A DNA stretch of 64,000 bases from Breviolum minutum Mf 1.05b.01. Taxonomy: Eukaryota > Sar > Dinophyceae > Suessiales > Symbiodiniaceae. The notes under the pieces were generated by a model, which did no database searches, had not been told where the DNA came from, and was given only the letters and a program-made list of their open reading frames with translations. The position numbers and the translations under genes were made by a program. Location: positions 1 to 64,000 of the forward strand of contig DF241053.1 in assembly GCA_000507305.1 (NCBI GenBank), read 5' to 3'. Of this stretch, positions 52,666 to 63,923 are shown in pieces (position 1 is the first letter of the stretch; every line of letters starts with the position of its first letter).

Positions 52666-53419
52666 CCTTGGCATTTGGTTGGAAAAAAGATGTCCAAAAC
52701 ATGTCCCTAAACGGTTGATGAATCCCATGGGAAAACAAATTGACATAACATCATGCTGCAAGCATAAGTATGCATAAGTTGTTTTTGTTGATGCCAGAAG
52801 GCATTTGGATATCCACTGGTGATTGGTGCATGTTGGTGTATAGTTCGTCTTGCTGGATCCTGTTTGTTGCTGTTTGTTTTCGACAAAAATATACGTGCCA
52901 TTTTTAGGCATCTTGTGGCGTGGTATCAAACTTAGACCAATAGAAAGACCCATGCAGCATTTGCTCAAACAATCCTTTGTTTCTTTTGACAGCAACCTGG
53001 AACATTTATCTTCAGAAACACTTCCCCCAAATACATCTATTCAATGAGTTTCATTCCCAATATTGAGTGTCATTTGTTTGTAAAGTCGAGACTCGATGCG
53101 GGTTTGTTTTTGTTGCAATGTCATGTTGATTCACAATGCTTGATTTAGTTTCTTGAGCTCAACTGTTTTTTTCCACGATCTGGAACTGGCATGGCATGCT
53201 CAAATTCACCATAAGATGTTTTCCACTCCCATGTTTGGGGGGGATTATGTTTTCAGGGCACCACAAAAACAAGCACAGAAATGGGGTGTGTCGGCTTAAC
53301 ATTTAAGTGAAGCAAAATATGTTTCTTTGGATTCGCAAAATTCTCCTTGACTTGGATTTGCCCAAACTGTTGGCCGTCATGTGTGCGAAGCACCTGATGT
53401 TTGAAGCCTGAAAATCATT

Positions 53420-53652
53420 TATGGCTTGCTTGCAAGATTGATGCTTCACTCCGTCGAAGTTCGGTGCTTTGCGGTTTCAGATCGTCTAAGAGTATCTTTG
53501 ACTTGTGAGTATCAGATCACCAAACCGAAGGATTTTGTCTCAGACATTTGGGAACATAGACAGAAATGGTGCAAAAACCATCACTTATATCACTTGGGAT
53601 TCGGGATCAACATTCTTCAGAACTCCCTCAAGCAAGATACTTCTGAGCGGTA
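53420..53652 (+). CDS. Candidate exon or ORF, unknown
   Basis: It reads LHSVEVRCFAVSDRLRVSL, then CEYQITKPKDFVSDIWEHR and QKWCKNHHLYHLGFGIN, to TAG. Composition is protein-like (Cys, Trp and His spread evenly). No acceptor was fixed. Confidence 0.4.
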
Positions 53653-53710
53653 GGCTACTGTTGGGTGAGTAGAAAGTATCAGTTACCAACTTAGTTACCA
53701 CAATTTGCAT

Positions 53711-53816
53711 CTAGTTGGTGGTTTCAACCCCTTTGAAAAATATAGTAGTCAAAATTTGGAATCTTCCCCAAATAGAGGTGAACATTAAAAAAAATATTTG
53801 AGTTGCCACCACACAG
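53711..53816. mobile_element. A-family element, GAGTTGCC subtype
   Basis: It runs from CTAGTTGGTGGTTTCAACCC to GAGTTGCCACCACACAG. Confidence 0.7.
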
Positions 53817-53845
53817 GAATTCTTGCCACTTGCCTGAAAAGTTAC

Positions 53846-53950
53846 CTTATGGTCAAAATAAATGGCACAGATACCAAAAAGGTAGGTAAGTAGAGGGTCC
53901 TTGTAAACCAAAATGTAGGGACTGTGCCATCTACTTTTCCACTACTGTAA
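53846..53950. mobile_element. M-family element, reverse orientation
   Basis: GGTCAAAATAAATGGCACAG..GGGACTGTGCCATCTACTTT. It begins about 20 bp after the donor of the minus exon at 53971. Confidence 0.65.
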
Positions 53951-53970
53951 AAAAAACAGGAAGTCTTTAC

Positions 53971-54073
53971 GGTGGCTCTCAAGCCTCCACCAATCTGTGT
54001 GATCTCATTCTGATGGGATTTCATAACCTTCAATTCTTTCATATCCGCCCACTTTGCGGCAAATGTTTCCTTC
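53971..54073 (-). CDS. Exon, basic helical, unknown
   Basis: Bounded by CAAGTAG and ACC^GTAAAG. It reads KETFAAKWADMKELKVMKS, then HQNEITQIGGGLRAT, lysine-rich and helical. An upstream island (54220-54330) is open on the minus strand in two frames and may hold the previous exon. Confidence 0.5.
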
Positions 54074-55070
54074 CTACTTGTAAAGTTTATCACTCTTTTC
54101 GCCCCCTACCAATTAGAAGTAAGGTTAAACAACATAAATAACTCCATTTCTAACGGTGAAATAACAGCTGTTACCCATTGATTTTCGGCCATTTTTTTCG
54201 GGGCCCCATGATGTGTGCCCCTCATCATGATCTTGATTTCAAAGCTCCACAAGTCGCGGCGTCCCGACGCTGTTTTTTCACCCGCATGCCAAACCTCCCA
54301 AGGCGGGCTGGAAACAACTGGCCAAACAAAATGATGAAGCGATGTTCTGATGGTCAAAAATGAGGGGTTGTCTGAATAATATATATCTATATATGTATTG
54401 AATTATATGTATATACTGTCATCAGAAGGAGTGGTATGAGTATGAGAAACAAACAGATCCCTATATTTCCTATGACTTGTTGTTGATTGACCCTTAAAAC
54501 ATCATGGGTCTCCAGTTTTGTTACCCAGCTGGTATATATACGGGTGTAGCGTTTGGGAGGTGCATCTACCGGTTTCCACATGTAGTCAGGACAAAACATT
54601 TTCCCAGATGTTCAAGGTATTGTATATTTACCATACATTTACTCCTTAAACTAGCCAAATGTAGGTAAACAAAAACCATAGATTGAATGTCCGGGTATGT
54701 GACTCAAACAATCCGGTGCGATTGCCTCCCTGGGAACTAACATATTCCCTTTTAATGGCACTGTTCAAGATGATTTTCCTTTTCCGCAGGTGGGACATGT
54801 GATATAGATAGCTCCATTTCATGTCAAAGTCAGTTCCATCACATGTCCTAACTCATTTCAAATCTATGTCAAATACATTTGTAAAAGTTATTCCATTACC
54901 CCCCACCCCTCTTCCCATTCAAGAACTCCCAACCCCGCTCCCCCACACCCAACAAAACCCCCCCCCCCCCAACACCCAAGACTGCCTCTCCAAACGGCCA
55001 GATGCCCAGAAGGCAGCTAAACCCAAGCCAGCGCGCAAAGGCCAAAGGTCGGAAGGACCTCGGCCGATTC

Positions 55071-55199
55071 TACTTGGATGTTCCAGGAAGTTAGGATCAA
55101 TGGTTAGGATCAATCGGTTACAACCTACTTCTAAATGGGGTATATTGGGGTTATAACCCACTCACTAACCATTTACTAACTTCCTGGGACATCCAAGTA
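55071..55199. mobile_element. D-family element between two coding-like stretches
   Basis: It runs from TACTTGGATGTTCCAGGAAG to CTTCCTGGGACATCCAAGTA. The left flank reads KRPDAQKAAKPKPARKGQR on plus; the right reads GTEKKWKTRPDVFVIFKEA. Several splice choices keep a frame open, so the intended one is unclear. Confidence 0.75.
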
Positions 55200-55344
55200 A
55201 CGGAACCGAAAAAAAATGGAAAACGCGCCCCGACGTCTTTGTGATCTTTAAAGAAGCAACTTACATTACAATACATGGTGTCTGTGTGTGTTTGCCAGTG
55301 ATTTATGTTAAAATCAAACCAAGTTCAATTCAAACATCCCACCC

Positions 55345-55457
55345 TAAGGATCTTGAAACCCTCCAATGGAAGGGTGGAAAAACCTGTAAGACGCAGGGGT
55401 AGTAAAGGTCCTCAAAATGACGCCACTTTTGAGGGTCCAATGATCCTTAGGGCAGAT
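55345..55457. mobile_element. N-family element
   Basis: It runs from CCCTAAGGATCTTGAAACCC to GGTCCAATGATCCTTAGGG, with CAAAATGACGCCACTTTTGA inside. Confidence 0.7.
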
Positions 55458-55751
55458 TCAAAGTGACTCACCACTTTTGAAGGGACCCTTGGCTTTGAAG
55501 GACTTAGCCTGGTGGTAAGCAGCTCCACTCCAAAGTAGAGATCAGTTTGGCCAGTTGGCATCTTACCCAAACACTCAATGTATGGTCTATGTACCTACAT
55601 TTGGGTTGTTCAGGGAATAAATGTATGGTATTAAATATGCCATACATTGAACATCTGAGTTCTATAATTGAATCTAATTGATGGGAGTACCCCCTTGCAA
55701 AAATAATTACAGTACAGAATAGTAGAATGAAACAACCTTGAACTCAATTAA

Positions 55752-55919
55752 TTAGTCATGATTCCTATTCATCTCCCCACGTACTCTAATTTGATCCCAG
55801 TTGCATTTAGCAGTGTCATTGGGTGGTAACTCAATCAACGCAGACTTCACACACACTCCCCTCCCTCCAACGTGGCCTTCAGCGTCTGTGCGTGGTGCAG
55901 CTAGCTTGGCCTTACACTG
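55752..55919 (-). CDS. Terminal exon, unknown
   Basis: The acceptor is TTTGATTTTCAG. Fifty-five codons read KAKLAAPRTDAEGHVGGR, then VCVKSALIELPPNDTAKC and WDQIRVRGEM, to TAA. An A element ends 32 bp upstream of the acceptor on the minus strand. Family unknown. Confidence 0.5.
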   Translation of the reverse strand, partial: QCKAKLAAPRTDAEGHVGGRGVCVKSALIELPPNDTAKCNWDQIRVRGEMNRNHD

Positions 55920-55950
55920 CTGAAAATCAAATATGGCTGTTTAAGAAAAA

Positions 55951-56048
55951 CTAGTTGGTGGTTTCAACCCCTTTGAAAAATATTAGTCAAATTGGATCGT
56001 TTTCCCAGGTAGGAGTGAAAATAAAAACTATTTGAAACCACCACCTAG
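55951..56048. mobile_element. A-family element
   Basis: It runs from CTAGTTGGTGGTTTCAACCC to GAAACCACCACCTAG, and is one of the least diverged A copies. Confidence 0.85.
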
Positions 56049-56054
56049 AAAAGC

Positions 56055-56155
56055 TACCCTCCAGGGAAGAATAACATATCCCCTACCAGCCGGCACATTT
56101 GGGTCGATGATATTCCCTTTTGCTCAGGTGGGATCTGTTAGTGTCCGGGAGGCTA
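56055..56155. mobile_element. H-family element, diverged
   Basis: TACCCTCCAGGGAAGAATAACA and CTGTTAGTGTCCGGGAGGCTA. Confidence 0.6.
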
Positions 56156-56610
56156 CTGCCGGAATTCATTAAATGACGTCTCGTTAACGAGGATCGCGTC
56201 TGATACTTTGAAGACTCTTGGTCAATTTGAGACAGTTCCGACAATAAAACCCTTTCCTCCCATAATCATGAGAAAATGGGTGTATCTCCAACATTAGTTT
56301 CCTTTCATTTGGGGTAGTTTTCCACTGAACCATGGGAGAAAGAGTAGCATTGTTTCCAGGTACCCCAAATGGAGGTACTGTAGCTTATAAGGCTGTTTTG
56401 GGGGGCGGGGTTTTCCCTTGCATAAGCCTTACATGTAGCTTAAAATAGGTGAGTACCTCCATTTTAGGTACCTCAAATACACTTACCCGATTTGAATCTT
56501 CGCCACAAGAAGCCAAAAAAAGATACAAAACAAAGTCCCCAACAAAAACAAGTAAACCAGTAAACTCAGTAAACCCATTTAAAAGTGGTAACATACCAAC
56601 CACTTCAGGG

Positions 56611-56940
56611 TCATCTTGTTATAGGGGATACTCCCTGACAACCATCTAAGATCTCCGGACGGAACTGATCTGCAACGCTCGCTGTGCTCGTGGTAAATGA
56701 TGAAACGCACCGGAGATCTGCGGTGTTAGTGTGTTCCAGGTGTCTTCTTGGAGGATCATCCCAGTTAGTAAGTGGTTAGTATATAACTCCCCATTCATAA
56801 GTCATGAAGTTCGGCCATTTGGAAGGGGGTCCCCCAACCCGATTCTCAGGGGACTTATTAAATTAACCATGGTTAATTTTCACCACTTACAAGTCACGGG
56901 ATGATCCTCCAAGTTGGTCACATGTTGTCATGATGGGGGC
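56611..56940 (-). CDS. Two exons around an E element
   Basis: The upstream exon (to 56891) reads STFDAPIMTTCDQ and then enters the element. With the element's own GTAAGT it gains LGGSSRDL and continues RHLEHTNTADLRCVSSF, then TTSTASVADQFRPEILDG, to a TGA at 56611. With a GA..AG junction at the element edges it continues LGEDTWNTLTPQISGAF, then HHLPRAQRALQISS, to a TAG. Both are open for 35 codons or more. Function unknown. Confidence 0.45.
56748..56913. mobile_element. E-family introner candidate
   Basis: CTTGGAGGATCATCCC and GGGATGATCCTCCAAG are the ends. On the minus strand GTAAGT lies 23 bp inside the upstream TIR, and CCTCCAAG closes the other. Confidence 0.7.
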
Positions 56941-57239
56941 ATCAAATGTAGATCAAAAAACGCCCCAAGGATGATCAAGCAGCCCCTTTGAGTTGTTTGT
57001 GTGTGTATCTCATTTATTTTCCTATCAAGTTGCTCCATGTCTCATTCTTCGTTCTTCTATTTGCAAACGATCAATGTTTCTATCCAACCTTGCGGTCATC
57101 GAAAATGCCACATGGAACCTGGTATATTTAGGATTTGTTTTGTAGGAAAGGACTTCCAATTGGATGGTTCCAAGGTACCAAAAGAAATACCAACGACCAA
57201 TCCCCAGAACTTGTAGTTTCAGCCACGTTCTATGTGACA

Positions 57240-57905
57240 AATTTCGAAAGAAACCCTACACTTCAAGGGGTAGTGCAATTTATAATACGGGGTTTGGACA
57301 GTTCCGGTTACATATCACATGACCTCAAAATCAACAAAATGTGTATTTGAATCTATGAACAAATAAAATGCGAACATGTATATCCAAACTTTAGTGAGTT
57401 TCAGTCCTAAGTAACTGAGATCTAATCTGTGTGCCCAAAAAATGCAGATAAACATCTCGAAAATAGCTACTATTTTGTTCAGTGCGGCTTGACTTGTGGG
57501 TAGGCAACATTTTCAACTGGGGCTCAATTCAGTATTCATTGATTTTGATACGGATTGAGCATGTTGGGCGTCTGGAATGTTAGAATCTTTCTGGTCAGGG
57601 CCAAGCAATAGTCACACTATTCATGGTCAAAATTAGATACCTCTTGAGATGTGTGAAACACTCATTAACATGTGATCATGTTCATCAATATTGTCTGCAG
57701 CGCTGCCACATGTATCTTGTCCACTATAATCAACATTTAGCGGAACATGTCTGAGGTTTGTAAAGGACGCATGTCATGTCTCAGGTTTTTGAAGAACCCA
57801 ATATTCCAATGAAGCATTCAGCTGTGTCCCACACCACCCATTTTTCAACAGCAAGCTGTGAACAAATCTGTGAAATTTCAGGCCTAGGAGTAAAAATCCA
57901 CCATT
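57240..57905. other. Stretch without a confident gene
   Basis: An AT-rich region with no clear palindromic element. An open plus frame before it (57001-57216, KGLPIGWFQGTKRNTND part) is weak. Nothing else is supported. Confidence 0.4.
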
Positions 57906-57907
57906 TT

Positions 57908-58024
57908 GAAGATGTACAGTAGTTGAAAAGTACATGGCACAGTCCCTACTTATTGGTTTGAAAAGGACCCTTTACGAATCTACCTTTTGGTATCTGTGTC
58001 ATCTATTTTGACCTTGAGGTATCT
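57908..58024. mobile_element. M-family element
   Basis: AGTTGAAAAGTACATGGCAC..GGTATCTGTGTCATCTATTT..GACCTTGAGGTA. Confidence 0.65.
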
Positions 58025-58059
58025 CCTATCAAAAATGGTTCGTTTTTTTTCTAGCCCAC

Positions 58060-58494
58060 CTAACGGGTGAGTTTGGACTCCTGGAGAGTGACCGAAACCC
58101 CAAGTCTCCCCCCGCAACCTCCAAGGCTGAAGATGTAGCATCCCAAGTGATGGCATCTGGGATGTAGCGGGACCCGGACCCCTCTTTACCTGAAAAGAAT
58201 GATGACAACATAAGGAACGATGTTTGGGGCTGTGAAAATGCAGGATTTTTTTCTGAGGATTTCATGTTACAAGATTGAACAAACGGTTGGTTGCTGATTG
58301 TTGTTTGAAATACAGGAGGTAGATTGAGATTTCACTACACCTTGGACTTGTTTCATAAAAATGATTAATTAGGTTGGCAATGATGATTACACAGTGTCAC
58401 TAGAAGTAAAGAATGGTGCACACGACAACGTCAAAGATTGCCATGAAAATGATGACACCAGCAATGATGTGTAGTAAAACCATGATAATGATCG

Positions 58495-58534
<40 letters not shown>

Positions 58535-61500
58535 CATGATGATCATGATAGTAGGAAGGTTTATGATAATGACATTCTAGTAAAAAAAAAGAACTTCGTT
58601 GCAGGCCCTATGATGTTACCCTTTGTATCTATCTCTGAATGGTCCGAAAACATGAACAAGTCTGTGAAAGGATGCAAATCCAACGTATAAACCCTCTGGA
58701 AAAAATAGCAACAAAGGTGACATATTTCCTCAAACTTCTTTCAACAAAAATCAACAAACCTTAAGAATCCAGACCCCTCCCTAGAGTAGGATTGATCCCA
58801 GAATAGGATTGTCTTCGGGAAAATCCCTATCTTAGGACATACAAACGAAATGGATGCTTCGGGAAAAGTCCCCTGAAAAAAACACATGGAAGATGATGTT
58901 CTTGTCGAATTGGGTGGGTAAATTTTTAGGTTCCATGTGAATGTTCCAGGGGTGTTTGAGTAAATCGCTGTTGCCAATATCAACGGCTATAGACCTTGGG
59001 GATCTTTAAAGTAAAAACATCAAAAATATAAATAAAATTTTGAGACCCTCGGCTGAGGTCATCTTAAAAAAATGGTGTCAAGATGTCCAAGGTACGAAGC
59101 ATTTCCAGTAGTTGGAGTGCTCTCTTCCATTTGGCCACGCCAGCCAAAATGTGAAGTACTGAATTATGACATGTCAAATCCCAATGGGACTGGCCTTGAC
59201 GTCCTGCCAGGATAGCGTTCCCCACAACGAAGAGGGGGTTGGGTGAAGCAAATGGTATAAAGCCTCACAAAATCAAGTTGGAGTTGCTTCATTCTTAATG
59301 GTTTGGCATCTCACACCCTCTTCATATTGAGGTTTGGGGGGTTCTCCTCACCCCCAACTAAGTTTAATAAAGTGAGTGGGGAAAAACGGCGGGGCAAAAC
59401 AAAATCTGTAATCATATATATATATATACACGTATATTAATATATATATACATGTATGAAAACCAGAGAAAATCTATAATACAAAAAACTGTCCCCACGA
59501 ATCACTATATACTTTACCATTTCAAAATCCTATCCCGGAATTATCACTGTTACTACTCCGGAGGTTGGATCTATATATTTTTGACAGGGAAATCTGTGCA
59601 GTCCTTCCTCTGCCAATGCGAGGCTAATTTCCCATTGAGTCTTGCAGGAGGTGAAAAATGCACTCCAAGCTCGTTCTCCTCACCGACACAAACCAAAGGT
59701 TTGGTATTGCCTCAAGGTCCTAAAACTCATGTTGTTTGCCCGCAGATGGTCATATACTCCCAAATAGATAAGCAAAAGTTATAGGAGTTATATGAGTTAT
59801 TAAAAACTTCCATTCTGCTGGTGGAAAAAATATGGCATCTGGTAGCATTTCATTCTCTGATGGTTGTTCATGGTCACCAGGTTTCCTAAACAAATCTTTT
59901 CAAGCCCTTCTCATGCCTTCTAGTATCTCAGTCAAACACTCCCCAAAAGTACTAGTTCGCCCATTAAAAGTGGTATCCTTTCCTTTTCGTGCTCTTTGCC
60001 ATGTGTTCAGCGTCCTTTCCAGTCTTTTGGAAACGAAACTTTCCAAACGTTCACATTTTTGACTCGCCCAATATATCATGTTCCCAAATATGAAGATCTT
60101 CTACTGTTCCCCAAAAACTGTCAAAACTTCAATCCTGAATATGTTTCCAAATCTATGATTTCTAAAGCAGCTCCCCTCCTCCAATATATGTTAGGATTTT
60201 TGTTGACCCATTTCCACGTTGCCTGGACGAATTCCTTCTTGAACCGCCGAGCGCAACAAGAAAAGAGTCAAAGGCCACTGTGCTCGACATGCACTGATGA
60301 TAGCACCATAGCCTCTGGTAAAACGAAAACATCTTCCCGGAACACCAGGGGCCCACATCTTATATATCCTAGAAAAAAAATACCATCCTTTTTATCAAAA
60401 GCCATCTTAATGGGAACCTGTTTGAAGAACTGGACAGTTGAGATATTTAATCTGAACGCAAGATATTCAGCCAGCTGCGGTTTCAGTGGAGGATATTATA
60501 TTGGACAACTTCAATAACCATAAGCAAAATATTTGGTGGTTGAACCAACCCCATTGAAAAATATTGGGTCAAAATGGGAACCTTTTGCAAATAGGGGGTC
60601 CAAACAAAAAGTGTTTGAAATCACCACCTAGGATAGCTCTGAAATGGACGTAACCACCATCACCTTGGACCAACCCATTTCGCAATTCGCAACATCTGCA
60701 GCCCTTTTTTTTGCCCGCCAAGAAACTGATGGCATCCCTCTTCTCAGCCATATGAAAAATCTGCCTTAGAGGCAACATAACAATAAAATAATCCAGTCAT
60801 AGCTTATGAAGAAAGTAACTCCGCAACAGATGAGCCACCCTGCAATAGTCCTACTAAAATTCACATCAAGGAAAAATGATGCTGAATAATGGGGATGTTC
60901 CATGGCCATGGTTTTTTGGTGGGTGTGCTTTATTGGATCTCCCCCACAAAACAAGAAACCCAGTAGACATTGAAGCTTAGGGAGTATGACTTTGAATCTC
61001 TAGATGTGGCCAATTAAGGGGCCTTATGTGTGCAAGTGTATTTGGGGTACTGATACAAGGGCCCAAGGCTAGTAGATTTACTGTACCTACTTGGTGGCTC
61101 ATGGTACTTAGGAAGTAGTTGGCAAGTATTCAGTTCAGTTGGGCTTATTTCCCAATAAACAACCCTTGTAAGTTGGTTTATACGTCCCGCAAACTATAGC
61201 CCAACTTACCAACAAGATACTAAGTACCCACTAAGTATCATTGAATTTGCCTATAAATCCCTGGAAAATACCTCAGACTTCCCCAAACCCCACAAAACAT
61301 CCCTTCACAAACTGCGGCCATCCCCAAGACCCCTCGAAATCAGTGGTGCTCTGGCTGGAAGAGTAAACCACCAACTAGCCAACAACTGCCAAACGTTGAC
61401 TGAATTGAAAAGTCATATTATCAGAAAATGATTAGTATTGATGATGAATGAACTATGAAGTCTTAGGAATCCATTCGTATTTCCATAGGATCCATCTATG

Positions 61501-63923
61501 GTATATTTACATACATGGTAACGTGTCCTTCATCATCTCCGAAACGCAGAATAGGTCATTTAAGTTCCATGAGACCATTTTCTCAGTTTCGGTTGAGCCA
61601 TGGATCCCTATAGAGATAGGGTGGTGCATTGGGGTTTTCTGAAAGCTCTAGCCCTATCTTCACAAACAGGAGTTTGAGGTTACACCCTGGAAGATTAACA
61701 TGGAACCTACAAATCACCCATTTAGAAAGGAAATTGATCTTCCAAACCTCCATGATTATGTTCCATGTTAATCTTCCAGGGTGTATACTCCCAGACTTTG
61801 AAAGCCTGAAAACTCAGTTTTCCCTCACAAAAAACATCAAAGTGGAAAAAAAACACACAAAAAACAGCATGTTCTGTAATCCCAAAATCCCTGCATTAAT
61901 TGAGGTTCTATGGCGGAATTCCCAATTTAACTACAGTCATTTAGAGTTTATGGATAAAAATACATGTGCCAAGAGTCTAACCTCCTTATCATCCCACCTG
62001 TTTTAAGGAATCATCATTTAAAAACAGGGGTATATCATGGGTATATCAACATCTATCAACCCTGATCCTCTTGGATTAATTTTCCCTTCCTGCTGATGGA
62101 AGAAATCCCAAACAACCACCTGGAATGTATAAAACCCTGTAAATAATGGGAGAATAAACTACCCAAGCTCAACTGGTGAGTTTCCAGATTTCTGAACCAT
62201 CAACAGTATCACCTTTCCGTAAAGAAAACCACGCTACTTCGTAGACACATATACTCACCATGGTTATTACACTCCCCAAAACTAACATAGCCCCCGAAGA
62301 TAGGCCTTCCCAACAGGAAATTTGATCTTCCAACCATCCATTTTCAGGTGTAAACTCGCTGTTAGTTTCAGGGTCCCGGGTAACCACTTACATCTGAACC
62401 ATCAACCAGTCCCACAGGGGCCAACAGGGGAACCCGAGGCGGCTGGGTCTTTAAAAACGACCGAAGCTACAATGCATGCTCCCAGGCCTGACTCCGATCG
62501 CAGGCAGTGATTGCTGCATTACAACCAGTGACGTCCATCTTTTTTTCCTCAATCATATTGGAAAAACACAGCAAGCAACCGGAGAACCTACTGGGAGGTT
62601 TATAGGTTATACATTATATACGGTATAGATCTGTAGGTATAGATGGAAGTTTGATATACACTATACCTCTGTAGATATATAATTTTACCTGAACTATAGA
62701 TGATATATTTATTTGAAATTGGAATCCCCTCCGGTAGCAGAGACGAAATCACGAAATCCACTAGATTTTCGTATAAGTTGGATCAGATTCACCGAGAGTA
62801 ACTGAAATCATTGTCAAAATCTGCTTCCTTGTGGAAAATGTGAATACTGTTGATGGAGGAAATCCTGCACCATTTGGGATGTATAAAACCCTGTAAATAA
62901 GGGGATAAACCACCTATCAACTGGTGCAGGATTTCTTCCATCAACAGTATGTTTCAAAAAAACGCATTGTGTTCCAGTATTGCTAAGTAAACGTCAATGC
63001 TCATCATCTTTGCATTAGATTTGGTGATCTCACAAAGCCAGAATCCAAGTTTCCTCATAGGCACGTTTTAAGAGATTCAAAGCAATGAGCCATTGTCCCG
63101 CATCAGCACACATGCTGATAGAAGCATTGTAAACTGTCGCATCACTTCCATTTTGCTCCGAATCCATCAAGAACAAACCCAATTGCCACAAATGTCCTGC
63201 ACGACAAACGCGCAAAAAAGTCGCCAGCAAAACACCATCAACATCACCACCTTGTTCTTGATGAGCTTGTAATAGAGAAAAAGCGATATTCCAACGTCCA
63301 ACTTTGACAGTTGAGGTCATTGTAGTACTCAAAGCTACTGCAACGGCTTTGGGACCAAATGCTTTCAGCTTCTCTAAGAGTATCAAACCTGGAGAGAGTT
63401 GCGTTGATTCAACGTGCTGGAGAAAAGGTATGTACAAAAAAACAGATGGCGGAAAGGGTCCACGATATTGCAAGCAAAACTTTCCAAGGGAAAAAATGTA
63501 GATTCACTTTTTTTTGGTGGGAGTGTTTCTTTTCTAAAACTTATCTGTTGCGAATCTTCCATCATGTCAATACTTGTCACTTGTTCATTGAAACATAAAC
63601 GTGACACCCTGGTGATGAAATTGATGAACCATCCCATCCCACCCCCCACCAACAGGGGAGCGTTGCTGCGATTTTATTGCCAAGGTCAAGAAACTCAATC
63701 TCCAATGTCCAGAAGCACTCACATCTCCAATGATAGCATTCCAAAGATGTGCATCGGGCTCAAGTTGTGCCTGGTATATCTGCGGTAATAGTGCCAATGC
63801 TCTTATCCAAGCGGTGGAATCGTTCTGAAAACCCAGCAAAGATGTGAAAGTCACCAAATCCTCAGACTGTGTGGCGGAAGAATGTTGAGCAAAAATGTTG
63901 TTTAGGGCCACCAAGCCGCCAAA
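58060..63923 (-). CDS. PPR-repeat protein, at least four exons, runs off the edge
   Basis: Exon A (63923-63662, acceptor CCTCACCAG) reads VALNNIFAQHSSATQSED, then WIRALALLPQIYQAQLEPDA, HLWNAIIGDVSASGHWRLSF. Exon B (63388-63034, acceptor TCTCTCCAG, donor TT^GTGAGA) reads AVAVALSTTMTSTVKVGRW, NIAFSLLQAHQEQGG, TVYNASISMCADAGQWLIAL, NLLKRAYEE. Exon C (59203-59096) reads LTCHNSVLHILAGVAKWKRA, LQLLEML. Exon D (58189-58060, acceptor TTCTTTTCAG, donor GTGGGC) reads IPDAITWDATSSALEVAGG. The xYNAxI..Cxx.GxWxxALxLL pattern is PPR. Such proteins bind organelle RNA and guide its processing. A to B can join with a GC donor (CAAC^GCTCCC). C does not follow B in phase, so exons are missing between. C and D may belong to a second PPR gene. 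Confidence 0.65.
58497..58540. repeat. GAT microsatellite
   Basis: About 40 bp of GAT units, followed by GATCAT variants. Confidence 0.9.
59397..60520. other. Region of mid-length open frames, unresolved
   Basis: A TATA-rich run (59415-59455) is followed by open frames on both strands. The longest is plus 59996-60517, 173 codons. The minus strand has protein-like pieces in different frames (LALAEEGLHRFPCQKYIDP, QATWKWVNKNPNIYW, GPLVFREDVFVLPEAM). This looks like an old gene or element copy, or exons I cannot order. Family not identified. Confidence 0.35.
60530..60631. mobile_element. A-family element
   Basis: ATTTGGTGGTTGAACCAACC to AATCACCACCTAG; the left end has lost CTAG. The DNA to its right is open on both strands: plus DSSEMDVTTITLDQPIS, minus MAEKRDAISFLAGKKKGC. 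Confidence 0.7.
61079..61241. mobile_element. Unique long palindrome (S)
   Basis: TACTTGGTGGCTCATGGTAC and GATACTAAGTACCCACTAAG form the outer arms; GTTGGGCTTATTTCCC and GCCCAACTTACCAACA lie inside. One copy only in this window. Confidence 0.5.
61681..61785. mobile_element. H-family element, young subfamily
   Basis: It runs from TACACCCTGGAAGATTAACA to TGTTAATCTTCCAGGGTGTA, with 20-bp exact complementary ends. Nearly the same as 9589-9693. Confidence 0.85.
62092..62208. mobile_element. B-family element, hybrid right arm
   Basis: CTGCTGATGGAAGAAATCCC at the left; AACTGGTGAGTTTCCAG and GAACCATCAACAGTA at the right. Confidence 0.7.
62269..62382. mobile_element. H-family element
   Basis: TACACTCCCCAAAACTAACA and CGCTGTTAGTTTCAGGGTCC. 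Confidence 0.7.
62400..62844. other. Stretch without a confident gene
   Basis: A short GC-richer island (62420-62500, open on plus as EPEAAGSLKTTEATMHAPR) could be an exon. The rest is AT-rich with ATAGATCTGTAGGTATAGAT-type repeats. Confidence 0.35.
62845..62949. mobile_element. B-family element, perfect ends
   Basis: It runs from TACTGTTGATGGAGGAAATC to ATTTCTTCCATCAACAGTA. It lies 85 bp after the donor of PPR exon B, inside that intron. Confidence 0.85.

Noticed and set aside
59560-59680. Minus stretch LALAEEGLHRFPCQKYIDPTSG as a DUF5522-like domain
   Set aside because: Only the YIDPxxG part is suggestive; the Cys-rich part of that family is absent.
61-62949. CRISPR array from the regularly recurring TIR sequences
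   Set aside because: The repeats are inverted pairs at element ends, not direct repeats with uniform spacers.
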